64,000 nucleotides of DNA from Jatrophihabitans_A lederbergiae (GTDB lineage Bacteria > Actinomycetota > Actinomycetes > Mycobacteriales > Jatrophihabitantaceae): assembly GCF_031845305.1 (NCBI RefSeq), contig NZ_JAVREH010000013.1, positions 1 to 64,000 of the forward strand, given 5' to 3'. The position numbers were made by a program, and so were the translations under genes. The notes beneath the pieces are model-generated. The model made no database searches. It saw only the letters and a list, made by a program, of their open reading frames with translations, and had not been told where the DNA came from. Positions 50,599 through 59,080 of the stretch are shown one piece after another; the stretch's first letter is position 1; every line of letters starts with the position of its first letter.

Positions 50599-51987
50599 GA
50601 CGGAAACAGGCCCCGGCTTGTACTGGTAGCCGCCAAGGGGTGTAGCGAGATAGGGGAAGGTCCGCGGGTAGGCACCGTTCGTGTTGTGGGTGCCGTCGGT
50701 GACTCCCGCGGCTGCAGCATCAGGTCGGAAGCTCGGATCGACCAACGGAATGGTGAGGCCGGCGATGGCTCGTAGCTCGATGGTCGCGACGTCGTCGAGG
50801 ACCCGTCGCCCGTTCGGGAATCCGGCGAGGTCCCCACCGAGAATTCCGAGCTCGTTGGGCTTTGCCGCCGGTGGAATCGCTACGTTCAACCGGAGCATGT
50901 CGGCTTTCGTGGCACCGGTGTAGTTCTGGAATCCCTTCACGACTCCCTTCGGGATGCCGGTGAGCAGAATGGCATCCAGGTCGGCGCGGGCCTTGGTGTA
51001 GGACTTCAGGTGCGGGAACGTAGTCGGATACAGGACCGGCAACAGGGCTGCGAGTTCGGGATGATCGACGTACTTCGCGAACGCGGCATCGGCCGACGGC
51101 GGCAACGTGTTCCACAGATCTTTCTTGGCCATCGGAACCAGCAGCTCGTTGAACAGCGGGTTGGCCAGTCGCGAGACCTGCTGAAACGGACCGTGCCCGA
51201 CGGGGCGTCCGGACGGTCCGCCGTCATACACCCGAACCTTGGGACGGCTGGCAGATGCCCATACGCCGATGACGGAATTCGACTCCAGCACGTCGTCTGC
51301 GTCAGGCACATCGCCCCGGCGCGTCAGATCGCTGGTCGGAACCTGCAGGGCGATGCTGTGCACGTTCAGGCCCTGCAAGCCGTTGATGCCCATCGCATCC
51401 GCGCTCGGGATCAGGTGGTGGCTCTGGAACGGACGAAGCGTGCCGAGGTCGAAGACACTCCCGGTGTCGACATGGAACGCTTCCGCTCGCTGGCCGGCGA
51501 ATACCCGCCGTCCGCCAGGCAGTCGATGTAGTGCCTCCGGGAAGAACAGGTCGTCATAGTCAGGCGTGCTCCGGACTCCGACGTTGCACGGCGGTACAGC
51601 AAGACCGGAGGCCAGAACGTGTGCGTCGCCGCCGCGCGTGACGCGCGTGACCGAGTAGAACTGCGGTCGGTTCCAGTTCTTGCTGCCCAGCGACAGAATC
51701 GGGCCGGTGTTGTAGAGGAAGGTATCCGGGTTACGGATTTCGGTGGTGAACCGGAACTGGTAGCTGATGTCGGCTTGAGCGTCACCGCGGTTGGAGACGT
51801 GGATCTCGTAGAGAACGTCGTCTCCGAACTCGTAGAAGTTCGGCCCACCGTTCGGAAGCTGCAAGGGCAGGAAGTTGGCGATGAGAGTGACCGTGTCGGG
51901 TCGGTCGGGCGAGATGAAAGCGTACACGTCAGTGTTGTCGGCGACCGGATCCTTGGACGTTTCCGGCGCTTCACGATGCGAGGACAT
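50587..51987 (-). CDS. DUF4331 domain protein
   Basis: A 466-residue DUF4331 protein, function unknown. Typical openings are MSSHREAPETSKDPVADNTDVYAFISPD and LIANFLPLQLPNGGPNFYEFGDDVLYEIHV; SVIGVWASASRPKVRVY and the conserved QVSRLANPLFNELLVP follow. No signal peptide is apparent, though relatives may be exported. AGGAAGG stands six bases before the ATG; the frame is open a further 51 codons without similarity. It follows a small Tat-exported protein gene on the same strand. Its last codons are inside a tandem repeat, so its C-terminus may vary among strains. Confidence 0.9.
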   Translation of the reverse strand: MSSHREAPETSKDPVADNTDVYAFISPDRPDTVTLIANFLPLQLPNGGPNFYEFGDDVLYEIHVSNRGDAQADISYQFRFTTEIRNPDTFLYNTGPILSLGSKNWNRPQFYSVTRVTRGGDAHVLASGLAVPPCNVGVRSTPDYDDLFFPEALHRLPGGRRVFAGQRAEAFHVDTGSVFDLGTLRPFQSHHLIPSADAMGINGLQGLNVHSIALQVPTSDLTRRGDVPDADDVLESNSVIGVWASASRPKVRVYDGGPSGRPVGHGPFQQVSRLANPLFNELLVPMAKKDLWNTLPPSADAAFAKYVDHPELAALLPVLYPTTFPHLKSYTKARADLDAILLTGIPKGVVKGFQNYTGATKADMLRLNVAIPPAAKPNELGILGGDLAGFPNGRRVLDDVATIELRAIAGLTIPLVDPSFRPDAAAAGVTDGTHNTNGAYPRTFPYLATPLGGYQYKPGPVSVDQS

Positions 51988-52102
51988 AGTTGACCTTCCT
52001 GGGGTCTGGACGTTTACAGGGCGGCGTCGCCGGTTGTCGTCGCGACGCGCGAGATTCGCACGGTGGCAACGGATCAAGTCGCCGCCCGTGAGAAGGAACG
52101 GG

Positions 52103-52354
52103 TTAAGAAGCTGCCCGTGCGAGCCGGTTGACGAGATCATGGTCGTGCACGATTACCTCGCGCTCGCCGATCATCACCGACAGCTCGCCCTTGGATACAT
52201 CGTGGATGTACGCGACAACGGGGCCGGTCACGGTGACCGCCTTGCTGCTGCTGGGCGTCGAGGCATCGGCCGCCGGGGCCAGAGCCGCGACGCCGACAGC
52301 GGCGGCTCCAGCGCCTGCCATGGCCAAGAAACCGCGTCGAGTGGAATCAGTCAT
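52103..52354 (-). CDS. Small Tat-exported hypothetical protein
   Basis: An 83-residue protein with a clear twin-arginine signal (TRRGFLAMAGAGAAAVGVAAL, cleavage near residue 32, ASTPSS) and a mature part of about 50 residues (VTGPVVAYIHDVSKGELSVM and VIVHDHDLVNRLARAAS). I have seen no named domain in it. GGAAGG lies six bases before the ATG. It lies 115 bases upstream of the DUF4331 gene on the same strand and may be co-transcribed with it. Such a short mature part suggests a partner protein or a cofactor-chaperone role, but there is no direct evidence. Confidence 0.75.
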   Translation of the reverse strand: MTDSTRRGFLAMAGAGAAAVGVAALAPAADASTPSSSKAVTVTGPVVAYIHDVSKGELSVMIGEREVIVHDHDLVNRLARAAS

Positions 52355-52761
52355 TGCCACACCTTCCGGAAAAACCGCATCGGGCGTCACTGTCGCCGGC
52401 AGTTTGAAGCCAGCACCATGACCTATAGGGCACATTCGGGCGATGCCGCCGCTGCTACCGAGTCCCCCATCTGCTTCCGGCCAACACACGTCCCCCGCGA
52501 AATCGAAGTGTCCCGCCAGATTACGAACCACGCAACTCTGAACTGGGCTGACCAGGCAGCCGGGGACCTCCAATCTACTGTTAGGTGATCTACACCCTCC
52601 GCCGTACAGATACCGTGAAATAATAAGGACATCGCGCACCACGGCTCGGCGTAATGGCAGCTGCATGCGCCGCTCGTCCATGGTCACCCGGCACAGTTGC
52701 CCAAGCACATAGCGTCCACACTTCGGCGCATACCGAAACGTTCCGGGCCTACGCTGAGGAC
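52355..52761. other. Intergenic region upstream of the Tat protein gene
   Basis: The 407 bases between two divergent genes hold the ribosome-binding site of the Tat protein at the left end. AT-rich sequence near 52600-52630 is the most promoter-like part. Open frames through it show no protein similarity. Confidence 0.45.
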
Positions 52762-53052
52762 ATGTCGTCAGCACAGACAGCCATGCTCCTCGAACTGCCC
52801 GTCGGTCCTGTTCCGGCCGATGGCGCCGCTCGCGCACTACAAACGGTGATGGCCCGCTTCACCGACGGGCCCGAGCACCGGCAGCGATGGGCCGACGTCC
52901 TGCGAGTTCTCGAGGACCTTGATCCCGCGTCCGCCCGTGAGCAGCCTGCGCACTCGCCGGGCGCCTGCTCCGACGGCGTACTCGACGCTTCACACCGCCG
53001 CAGCTCCGCCTGCTGGACAGCGAGCCTGAGTTGGCAGCCAGCTCCAACATGA
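52762..53052 (+). CDS. Short hypothetical protein, possibly a cytochrome-P450-related remnant
   Basis: A 96-residue frame beginning MSSAQTAMLLELPVG. The middle, MARFTDGPEHRQRWADVLRVLEDLDPA, recalls the N-terminal SDGPEH(R) helix of actinobacterial P450-like proteins. After that point the sequence becomes unlike a protein of that family and stops soon, with no haem-binding cysteine. A recent frameshift or truncation could explain this. A frameshifted AAA ATPase gene is next to it. It is called with modest confidence because the first 55 residues have good codon and amino-acid character. Confidence 0.4.
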   Translation: MSSAQTAMLLELPVGPVPADGAARALQTVMARFTDGPEHRQRWADVLRVLEDLDPASAREQPAHSPGACSDGVLDASHRRSSACWTASLSWQPAPT

Positions 53053-53112
53053 CGCTGCCCACCCACCTGACGGACTGCACACGACCTCGACTGACATTGA
53101 AGGAGACCTGCA

Positions 53113-53654
53113 ATGAGGCGCTATGTGCTTACCGGCGCACCGGGGTGCGGCAAGACCACCGTTGCGGCTGCACTCGGGCAGCGGGGCTACGTCGTGGTGG
53201 CGGAGGCAGCGACGGACGTCATCGCCAAACAGCAGGCGCGTGGAGTCGATGAGCCGCGGGAACGCGAAGACTTCCTCGATCAGGTCGTCGAGCTGCAGCG
53301 GCAACGCCAACTCGAAGCTGGCGACAACGGCACAGTGCGGATCTTCGACCGATCACCGCTGTGCTCCCTGGCCCTCGCGCGGTACTTGCAACGGCCCGTT
53401 CGCTGATCTTGAACGATGAGATCGCCCGCGTGGTCAAGGACAAGATCTTCGAGCAGGATGTGTTCTTACTACGCCCGCTCGGGTTCGTCACCGCGACCGC
53501 GGCTCGGCGGATCAGCTACGCGGACTCGTTGGAGTTCGAGCGCATCCACGAAGCGACCTACCGAGAGCACGGGTTCAGACTTGTCGACATCGCGCCTGGC
53601 GACGTCCCGACTCGCGCCACGGCGGTCGAAAGCCACATCCAGTCGGCGCTCTGA
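53113..53654 (+). pseudogene. AAA-family ATPase (AAA_28 type), split by a one-base frameshift
   Basis: Two frames together make one ATPase of about 180 residues. The first (53113-53406) opens with the Walker A LTGAPGCGKTTVAAALGQRG and includes FDRSPLCSLALARYLQRPV; the second (to 53654) continues with LNDEIARVVKDKIFEQDVFLLRPLGF and ends RISYADSLEFERIHEATYREHGF. The break is just after GTTCG near 53402: one missing base would restore the frame. GAAGGAG stands before the ATG. A sequencing error would produce the same picture; if real, the gene is recently inactivated. Intact relatives are predicted NTPases of unknown role. Confidence 0.8.
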
Positions 53655-53817
53655 CCGGATGACGATCCGCTACCGACACCAATCGGTGCCATAAATGAGT
53701 CGTCGTCTCGCCGCTAGTTTCGGGCTATCGTGGTGTGCAGTTTGCCGTTCCATCTATGGCGCAAGAGCCACCGAGGTCAACCCCGGTCAGGCGCGGCGTG
53801 ACGCAGATGAGCGCACG

Positions 53818-54372
53818 TCAGTCCAGGGCTGGCAGGTCGGTGAAGCGCACCAGGGAGGCGACGTTCGTGAGGTCGGCGCGGGTGGTCTCGTCGAGTTGAT
53901 CGATCATGAGTGAGGTGCCGACGAGTACCGCTCCGCAGCTACGAACGAGCTGTTGGACGGTGCTGGCTTGGCTGCCGGTTTCCGCCCAGTCATCGACGAG
54001 TAGGACGCGGTCGCGGGCATGAACGCTGTCGCGTTGGATGAGCAGTTCGTGGTTGTGTCCGCGGTAGTCGCGGGGGGTGGTCAGGCGAGCCTTGTCGCCG
54101 GGGAACAGTGATCCGCCTTTGCGAATCGCGATGAACCCGACGCCGAGTTGGATGGCTGCGGCACCGCCGAGCAGGAATCCTCGTGACTCGATGCCCGCGA
54201 CCGCCGTAATCGACGCGGTGCGAAACGGCGCCACCATGCCTGCCACGACACGCTCGAACGCATCCGCGTCGCGGAAGACGCGCCATACGTCAGCGTGACC
54301 CCCGTGCCACTGGAACGTACGCAGCAACGCGGCCCTGCCTGCGGCGACTTCAGCCAAATGATTTTTCCCCAC
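53818..54372 (-). CDS. Purine-type phosphoribosyltransferase (adenine phosphoribosyltransferase-like)
   Basis: A 184-residue type I phosphoribosyltransferase. The PRPP-binding loop is VLLVDDWAETGSQASTV, and upstream AGIESRGFLLGGAAAIQLGVGFIAIRKGG matches the adenine-phosphoribosyltransferase layout. It would join a free base to PRPP in purine salvage, although nucleobase choice is uncertain and the loop differs from canonical Apt (DDLLATGGT). The gene lies 15 bases behind the DivIVA-like gene, in the same direction, so it may be the tail of that operon. The ATG has no strong ribosome-binding site. About 160 bases separate it from the AAA pseudogene. Confidence 0.85.
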   Translation of the reverse strand: MGKNHLAEVAAGRAALLRTFQWHGGHADVWRVFRDADAFERVVAGMVAPFRTASITAVAGIESRGFLLGGAAAIQLGVGFIAIRKGGSLFPGDKARLTTPRDYRGHNHELLIQRDSVHARDRVLLVDDWAETGSQASTVQQLVRSCGAVLVGTSLMIDQLDETTRADLTNVASLVRFTDLPALD

Positions 54373-54387
54373 GATCGCAATGCGATC

Positions 54388-54645
54388 TTACTGAGCGGCG
54401 GCCGCTACTCGCAGCAGTCGGCTGAGTTCCTCTGCCCGGGTATGTGCCTCGGCGGCTCGCGTTTCAGCGTCGGCCAAAAACCGGCGCAGCTCGGTCACAT
54501 ACTCATCGACCTGCGCGCGATCGTAGCCGCGCCGCTGCGAATTGAACTCTGGATAGGCCGGCGTCGCCGCCGGGACATCGGCCGCGGCAGGTGTGGTCAC
54601 GGCGGACGTCGTCGCCGCGCTGGAGTCGAGGTAAGTATCGGTCAT
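54388..54645 (-). CDS. Small DivIVA-like coiled-coil protein
   Basis: An 85-residue protein. After a Thr/Ala-rich N-terminus of about 35 residues it has FNSQRRGYDRAQVDEYVTELRRF, the DivIVA N-terminal signature (a GYDrxQVDxy core), then a short coiled coil (ADAETRAAEAHTRAEELSRLL). DivIVA proteins mark curved membrane at cell poles and recruit wall-synthesis enzymes; true DivIVA/Wag31 is far longer, so this is a mini member or an adaptor. The start ATG is two bases after the glycosyltransferase stop. It is in the same transcript as the GT2 and GT39-like genes. Confidence 0.8.
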   Translation of the reverse strand: MTDTYLDSSAATTSAVTTPAAADVPAATPAYPEFNSQRRGYDRAQVDEYVTELRRFLADAETRAAEAHTRAEELSRLLRVAAAAQ

Positions 54646-54647
54646 GA

Positions 54648-56294
54648 TCAAATTCCCGTCTTGAGAAGTTTCCGGAGTTCGACGCGGTCGGCTCCGGTGC
54701 CGAAAGAGGTCACCAGCCGGCTGTGATTCAGCGCGTCACGGATTTCAGGAAGACCACCGGGGGTGTTGCTGACGGCTGCCCGCAGCACCGGCGTCACGAG
54801 CACGTAGTCGCAGTCGCGCCAGCCGGCGGGCAGCGCCCGTCGCACCGAGGGGTCCAGGTTGGTGGCGTAGTCGAGCTTGTACATCCAGATGACGCCGAGG
54901 TTCGGGTTGAAGCCGCGCCGCACCAGATCGGTCCAGACACTGTTGTCGACAATGATCCGTGAGCGGTGCGCAAGGTGCCCTGAAACCCAGTTTTCGGCCG
55001 TCAAAGTATAGTCATTGGCGTTCTGGTGCGCGACGTAGGTATCTGCGTCCGACCACTTCGGCGCGACGTAACCTGCCGCCGCGACTACCGCCGCGCAGGC
55101 CAGTAGCGCACTCGCCGCCCGGGTCAGTTGCCTGCGGTGGCTGCCGGAATCGGTTGCGGCGAGTGGGTTGGTGGCCGCGCGAGGCATACCCGCGGACACC
55201 AGTAGATCGAACACGGCACCGACGGCCAGCGCCAAGAACGGCAACAGGCCGATGACGTAGGCCATCGGCAGATAGCCCGGACGCAGCGCGAACAACACCG
55301 GCAGTAGCACCGCTACCGCAACGAAACGCAACCGGCGCAGGAACAGCAAGGCGACCGCCGCGAGTACGCCGGTGATCGGCAACACCCGGTCGGTGTCGAG
55401 CCAGCCGAGAACCACCTGATGTCCCAGCGAATCGGCCGCGAGTGGATTGCCGGTGGATGGCCGCCCGTACAGCTGGAAGCGAATCGCGTCGAACAGGCTG
55501 ACGTGTCCGGAGCCAGGCAGCAGCTCACCCTTCAGCGCCGCGTACAGCGGATAGAAGATCAACAACAGCACGGCGCTGCTGGTGATCGCGGTGACCGTGA
55601 ACGAGCGGGTCCGCCGGTCGGCATGCGCCAGGACGGCCACCGCCAGCGCCGGCGCGAACAGCAACGTGGTCTCCTTGGTGAGCACCGCCACAGCGAAGCA
55701 CGCACCGGCACCCGCCGCGGCCCACATCCTGCGGCGCGGAGACAGCACGAGCGCAAATGAGCCGAGCAGCCAGGGCATTGCGGTGTTGTCCAGTAGCGCG
55801 AGCCGCTGTTGCACCACGGCCAGTGGACTTACCGCCAGGGCAAGGACGGCCATCGTCGCACCTATCCGGCCCACTCCGGCACGACGAGCCACCAGCCACG
55901 TCAGGGCGGCGGTGAGAACCGCGCACACCAGCGCGAACCATCGTGCCGACAGCACGGCGGCCCCGTGGTTGAGACCGCCGGTCAGGCCGAACCAACCGGC
56001 AAGCTGTATCCAGCCGAGCGGCGGGTGGTCATACCAGTAGGTGTAAGGCGCCAGCCGGTGTTGCACCAGCACGGACCAGGCCTGAGAGACGTAGGTGCCC
56101 TCGTCGTCCTCGAACGACGGCGAGCCGGCCAGGCCCCGTACGTGAGTCAGCACCAGCAGCGCGAGCACGGCTAGCAGCGCGACCGCGCCGACCAACTGAG
56201 CGCGACCGAAACTCGGCCACCGGCCGCGAGCGGCGTAGTCGCCCGGCGCCGGGATCGCGGTTGCCGAGGATGGACGCTCATCCAGTGTCGTCAT
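54648..56294 (-). CDS. GT39-like membrane glycosyltransferase
   Basis: A 548-residue polytopic protein with about 12 membrane helices and a soluble C-terminal domain (from about 420). The catalytic acid pair of this fold is in the first external loop (SFEDDEGTYVSQAW), and WYDHPPLGWIQLAGW follows, as in the PMT/ArnT-related superfamily. Such enzymes use polyprenyl-phosphate sugars outside the membrane to glycosylate proteins or lipids. Its start overlaps the GT2 stop by four bases, and the DivIVA-like gene follows. It may glycosylate the Thr-rich secreted protein encoded first in the operon. Confidence 0.88.
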   Translation of the reverse strand: MTTLDERPSSATAIPAPGDYAARGRWPSFGRAQLVGAVALLAVLALLVLTHVRGLAGSPSFEDDEGTYVSQAWSVLVQHRLAPYTYWYDHPPLGWIQLAGWFGLTGGLNHGAAVLSARWFALVCAVLTAALTWLVARRAGVGRIGATMAVLALAVSPLAVVQQRLALLDNTAMPWLLGSFALVLSPRRRMWAAAGAGACFAVAVLTKETTLLFAPALAVAVLAHADRRTRSFTVTAITSSAVLLLIFYPLYAALKGELLPGSGHVSLFDAIRFQLYGRPSTGNPLAADSLGHQVVLGWLDTDRVLPITGVLAAVALLFLRRLRFVAVAVLLPVLFALRPGYLPMAYVIGLLPFLALAVGAVFDLLVSAGMPRAATNPLAATDSGSHRRQLTRAASALLACAAVVAAAGYVAPKWSDADTYVAHQNANDYTLTAENWVSGHLAHRSRIIVDNSVWTDLVRRGFNPNLGVIWMYKLDYATNLDPSVRRALPAGWRDCDYVLVTPVLRAAVSNTPGGLPEIRDALNHSRLVTSFGTGADRVELRKLLKTGI

Positions 56295-57589
56295 GTGGTC
56301 ACCAGCCCCGATTCACTGTTTCCATCGACGTCCTCGCCGAGGAACGTGCCGACATGCTCGGTCTTCTCCCAGCCGCGCTGACCGACCAGCTCGCGAATCA
56401 CTGCTCGCACAGCGGCCGCCGACAGGATCAGCTGATACGGGACCGTGCCGAGCACCAGCCGGAGATAATCGCTGAGCCGGGGCCGGACGTAGTAGGACCG
56501 GCAGAAATCACGCAGGCCGGCGATCTCGAATGCCACCGTCGCCAGCACCGGAATGGCCGGTAAGAACGACAACAACGCCACCGCGACCGGAACCCGCGCC
56601 CAGAGCACCATCGCGATCGAGGCGGGCACCGCCAGCCCGGCGAAGGCCTGCAGGAACGGCTGGGCGAGCGTGAACCGGGCGAGGATCCGGCGTCGCCGTG
56701 GCAGAGCTCGCCACAGCCCGGCGCGATAGACCTGCAGGAAGCCCTGATTCCATCGGGTGCGCTGTTTGAGCAGCGCGCGAACCGACGGCGGGGTCTCTTC
56801 CCGGGTCACGACATGCGGGTCGTAAGCCACCACCGTCCGGGCACCCAGGCTTGACATCCGAACGCCCAATTCGCAGTCCTCCGCGAGGCATTCGGTGTTC
56901 CAGCCGCCGGCCGCGCGCAGCCGATCGGCGCGAACGAAGACCGTGTTGCCGCCCAGCGGGATGAAGCCGTGCTCGGCCTGCAGGTGCAGCCTGCTGCGGA
57001 ACCAGAAGAAGTACTCCAGGCAGTTGCGGACGCTGAACCAGCGAGCTCGGAAGTCGATCAGCTGGACTCCGGACTGAACGATGTCGGCACCGGTTCGCCG
57101 GAAGGCGGAATCGACGAAGCGAAGCAGTCGAACGTCGACATCGTCCTCGGCATCGAAGACCCCGATGATCTCGCCTCGACACTCCGGCAACGCGGTCATC
57201 AGTGCCTTCGGCTTGTTCTTCGGCCAGGAGTGGTCGATGACCACTCGTATCCGGTGCGGAAAGGCATTCTCGGCGACCCGCGCCTGGATCTCGGTTTCCG
57301 GATCGTCGTGACCGATGATCGCGATGACCTCCACGTCCGGATGCTGCGACTCGGCCAGCCGGATGAGGGTTCGGGCCAACACTGCCTGCTCGTGCCGAGC
57401 CGGAACGAGCAGGCTGAAGGACAACCGTGGCGCATCGATCGGGCCGCTGAACCCAGTGCTGGAAAGGGTCTCCGGCGTGCGCCAGGCATGCAGCATCCAC
57501 CACAGGGTGGTCGCCGCCATCGTGAACAGGATCGCGGTGCACAAGAGCACCGCCACTGTGACAAGCCAACTGGACATCTCGGCGCTCAC
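56291..57589 (-). CDS. Membrane-bound family 2 glycosyltransferase (processive-type)
   Basis: A 432-residue GT2 enzyme with an N-terminal helix (about 8-30), a GT-A catalytic domain and three or four C-terminal helices. Catalytic motifs are complete: VFDAEDDVD, CLAEDCELG and QRTRWNQGF (the Q/RxxRW motif of cellulose-, chitin- and hyaluronan-synthase relatives). These extend a glycan and thread it through the membrane. It overlaps the secreted protein gene upstream and the GT39-like gene downstream by ATGA. In Streptomyces a GT2 of this kind (CslA) acts at hyphal tips with DivIVA, which makes the operonic DivIVA-like gene notable. Confidence 0.9.
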   Translation of the reverse strand: MSAEMSSWLVTVAVLLCTAILFTMAATTLWWMLHAWRTPETLSSTGFSGPIDAPRLSFSLLVPARHEQAVLARTLIRLAESQHPDVEVIAIIGHDDPETEIQARVAENAFPHRIRVVIDHSWPKNKPKALMTALPECRGEIIGVFDAEDDVDVRLLRFVDSAFRRTGADIVQSGVQLIDFRARWFSVRNCLEYFFWFRSRLHLQAEHGFIPLGGNTVFVRADRLRAAGGWNTECLAEDCELGVRMSSLGARTVVAYDPHVVTREETPPSVRALLKQRTRWNQGFLQVYRAGLWRALPRRRRILARFTLAQPFLQAFAGLAVPASIAMVLWARVPVAVALLSFLPAIPVLATVAFEIAGLRDFCRSYYVRPRLSDYLRLVLGTVPYQLILSAAAVRAVIRELVGQRGWEKTEHVGTFLGEDVDGNSESGLVTT

Positions 57590-58584
57590 AGCACCCGGAC
57601 GGCGGCGCTGCGGGTCGATCGATCCTGGCGTCGCCGCCGGACGCTCGAGGACAGCAATAGCCCCAAAGCAAGAGCGCTCAGCGCGGCCGCTCCCGGCGCG
57701 GCAACCGAGATGCCGCTGGCCGAGGACGCGCGGCCGGCCACCGGTGCCGCGGACTTCGCCGCCGGTGCGACGGCCGAGCCGGCTTGTGGCGATGTCGTGG
57801 CAGCTGCGGCGGTGCTCGAGCCCGCTCCCCCAGCTTCCGACGCCGCCGCGTCACCGGCGCGGGGGAGCGAGCCGGCCGATAGTGAGGCGGAAACCGGGGT
57901 AGCTGACCCGCTCTGGCCTTGCAGCCATCGGGGAACGGCCGCGTCCTTGAGTGGGTAACCGCCCGCGGAGACGCTCGGGCTGGTTGCGATGGCACCGCCT
58001 GGTGTTGCCGACGAGTTGGCGCCCACTGCTGTCCCGGCCGGCAATACCGACGTGGTTGCTGCCGAGGTGGTTGCTGGTGACCTGGTTGCTGTCGACGACG
58101 AACCGGACGTACCAGCTGTCCCGGGCTGCGACACCGATGACCCTGCGGTGGTCACCGGCTGAGCGGTGGTCACCGGCTGAGCGGTGACGGGCGGCTGAAC
58201 GGTGACCAGCGGTTGGGCGGTGGTCACCGGCTGAGCCGCGGTGACCGGCGGCTGAGTGACCGGCGGCTGAGTGACCGGCGCAGCGGTAACCCTGGCGCCG
58301 GGAAACGCCGGCCCCGTTCCAGTGCCCCGGGCCGTCGAGCTCGACCCGGTACCCGGCGCGGTGCTGACCGGCGTCGGAGCGCCCGTCGGGTGCCCGCCCG
58401 AGCTCGTCGGGCACGGCCGGGGCAGGTGCTTTCCGACAACATCGCATCGGGTTCCGGGCTGGGCGTCTGCCGCTGCGGTCAGGCTGCCGGTGGCCAGCGT
58501 GCCGAGCACGATCGCGAGACCGGCGACCGCTCCCCGACTACGGATGATCTTGTTTTTGGCATGGTTGTCAAGCCGTAGAGTCAT
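57586..58584 (-). CDS. Secreted Thr/Pro/Ala-rich repeat protein with C-terminal membrane anchor
   Basis: A 332-residue protein: signal peptide (about 15-45, ending near TAAADAQ), a long low-complexity body and a C-terminal hydrophobic helix followed by RRRRQDR, a membrane anchor with cytoplasmic positive tail. The body contains imperfect pentapeptide-like repeats based on VT(A/T)QP (about residues 105-165), then Ser/Thr/Gly-rich stretches. No LPxTG is positioned before the anchor. It looks like a mucin-like cell-surface stalk and, with the membrane glycosyltransferase in the operon, is probably glycosylated. GGGGGAAA precedes the ATG. Confidence 0.8.
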   Translation of the reverse strand: MTLRLDNHAKNKIIRSRGAVAGLAIVLGTLATGSLTAAADAQPGTRCDVVGKHLPRPCPTSSGGHPTGAPTPVSTAPGTGSSSTARGTGTGPAFPGARVTAAPVTQPPVTQPPVTAAQPVTTAQPLVTVQPPVTAQPVTTAQPVTTAGSSVSQPGTAGTSGSSSTATRSPATTSAATTSVLPAGTAVGANSSATPGGAIATSPSVSAGGYPLKDAAVPRWLQGQSGSATPVSASLSAGSLPRAGDAAASEAGGAGSSTAAAATTSPQAGSAVAPAAKSAAPVAGRASSASGISVAAPGAAALSALALGLLLSSSVRRRRQDRSTRSAAVRVL

Positions 58585-58879
58585 TCTGATATTTCCCCCG
58601 TGGGCGGCGCGACCGCACCTGTGGTGTTTCACATGGCAAGCGGATAGCGCTTACAGCCGGACCATCGGCCCGGCTGCATGCGCTCTCCACGGTACTGGAC
58701 CGATCGGTGCCGTTACCCTTCTTACGCTGGGCAATCTAAGCCAGTAGCCGTTAAATCGCACGACACAGAACGGCTGGTACTTTGTCGCCCGGCACTGGCG
58801 GCGCAGCATGGTGTGGCGCCCCGACCTCGACATAACGCGGCTCTCCCCGGCCCCGGGGTACGGCAATACCGTCAGCTGC

Positions 58880-58895
58880 CGTGACGGTCATCACA
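58880..58895. promoter_or_regulatory. CRP/GlxR-like box 1
   Basis: CGTGA-CGGTCA-TCACA matches the TGTGA-N6-TCACA consensus at 9 of 10 fixed positions. It is about 300 bases upstream of the surface-glycan operon start. No CRP gene is in the window. Confidence 0.4.
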
Positions 58896-59023
58896 ATCGA
58901 GCAAGAGTGGGTGGCAGAGCGTTTCACCGCGGTAACGGTGAGTGTCGACCGATGGCTATCGTGATCAGGATGAACCCGACCTCCGTGGTTGCATGAACTG
59001 GGTGGCCGGCGCCGTATAGTTGC

Positions 59024-59039
59024 GGTGACAATTATCACA
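59024..59039. promoter_or_regulatory. CRP/GlxR-like box 2
   Basis: GGTGA-CAATTA-TCACA matches the same consensus at 9 of 10 fixed positions and lies 144 bases from box 1. Its centre (AATT) is AT-rich, as in known GlxR sites. The target gene is uncertain because the gene to the right is a truncated minus-strand frame. Confidence 0.4.
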
Positions 59040-59080
59040 CCCTGCCTCGCGCCGCTAGCGCCGATATCACCGCGCGCGCC

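Noticed and set aside
50107..50775. Plus-strand frame encoding DQPWPISLGRSALA repeats
   Set aside because: The 14-bp repeat contains no stop in any frame, so the periodic peptide is an automatic result; there is no start signal and the frame crosses the end of a real minus-strand gene.
53818..54372. Phosphoribosyltransferase as a PyrR-type regulator
   Set aside because: Sequence before the PRPP loop matches adenine-phosphoribosyltransferase layout, and no pyr genes are adjacent.
57700..57900. LPRAG as a sortase signal in the stalk protein
   Set aside because: It is about 70 residues before the C-terminal helix; sortase motifs lie immediately before it.
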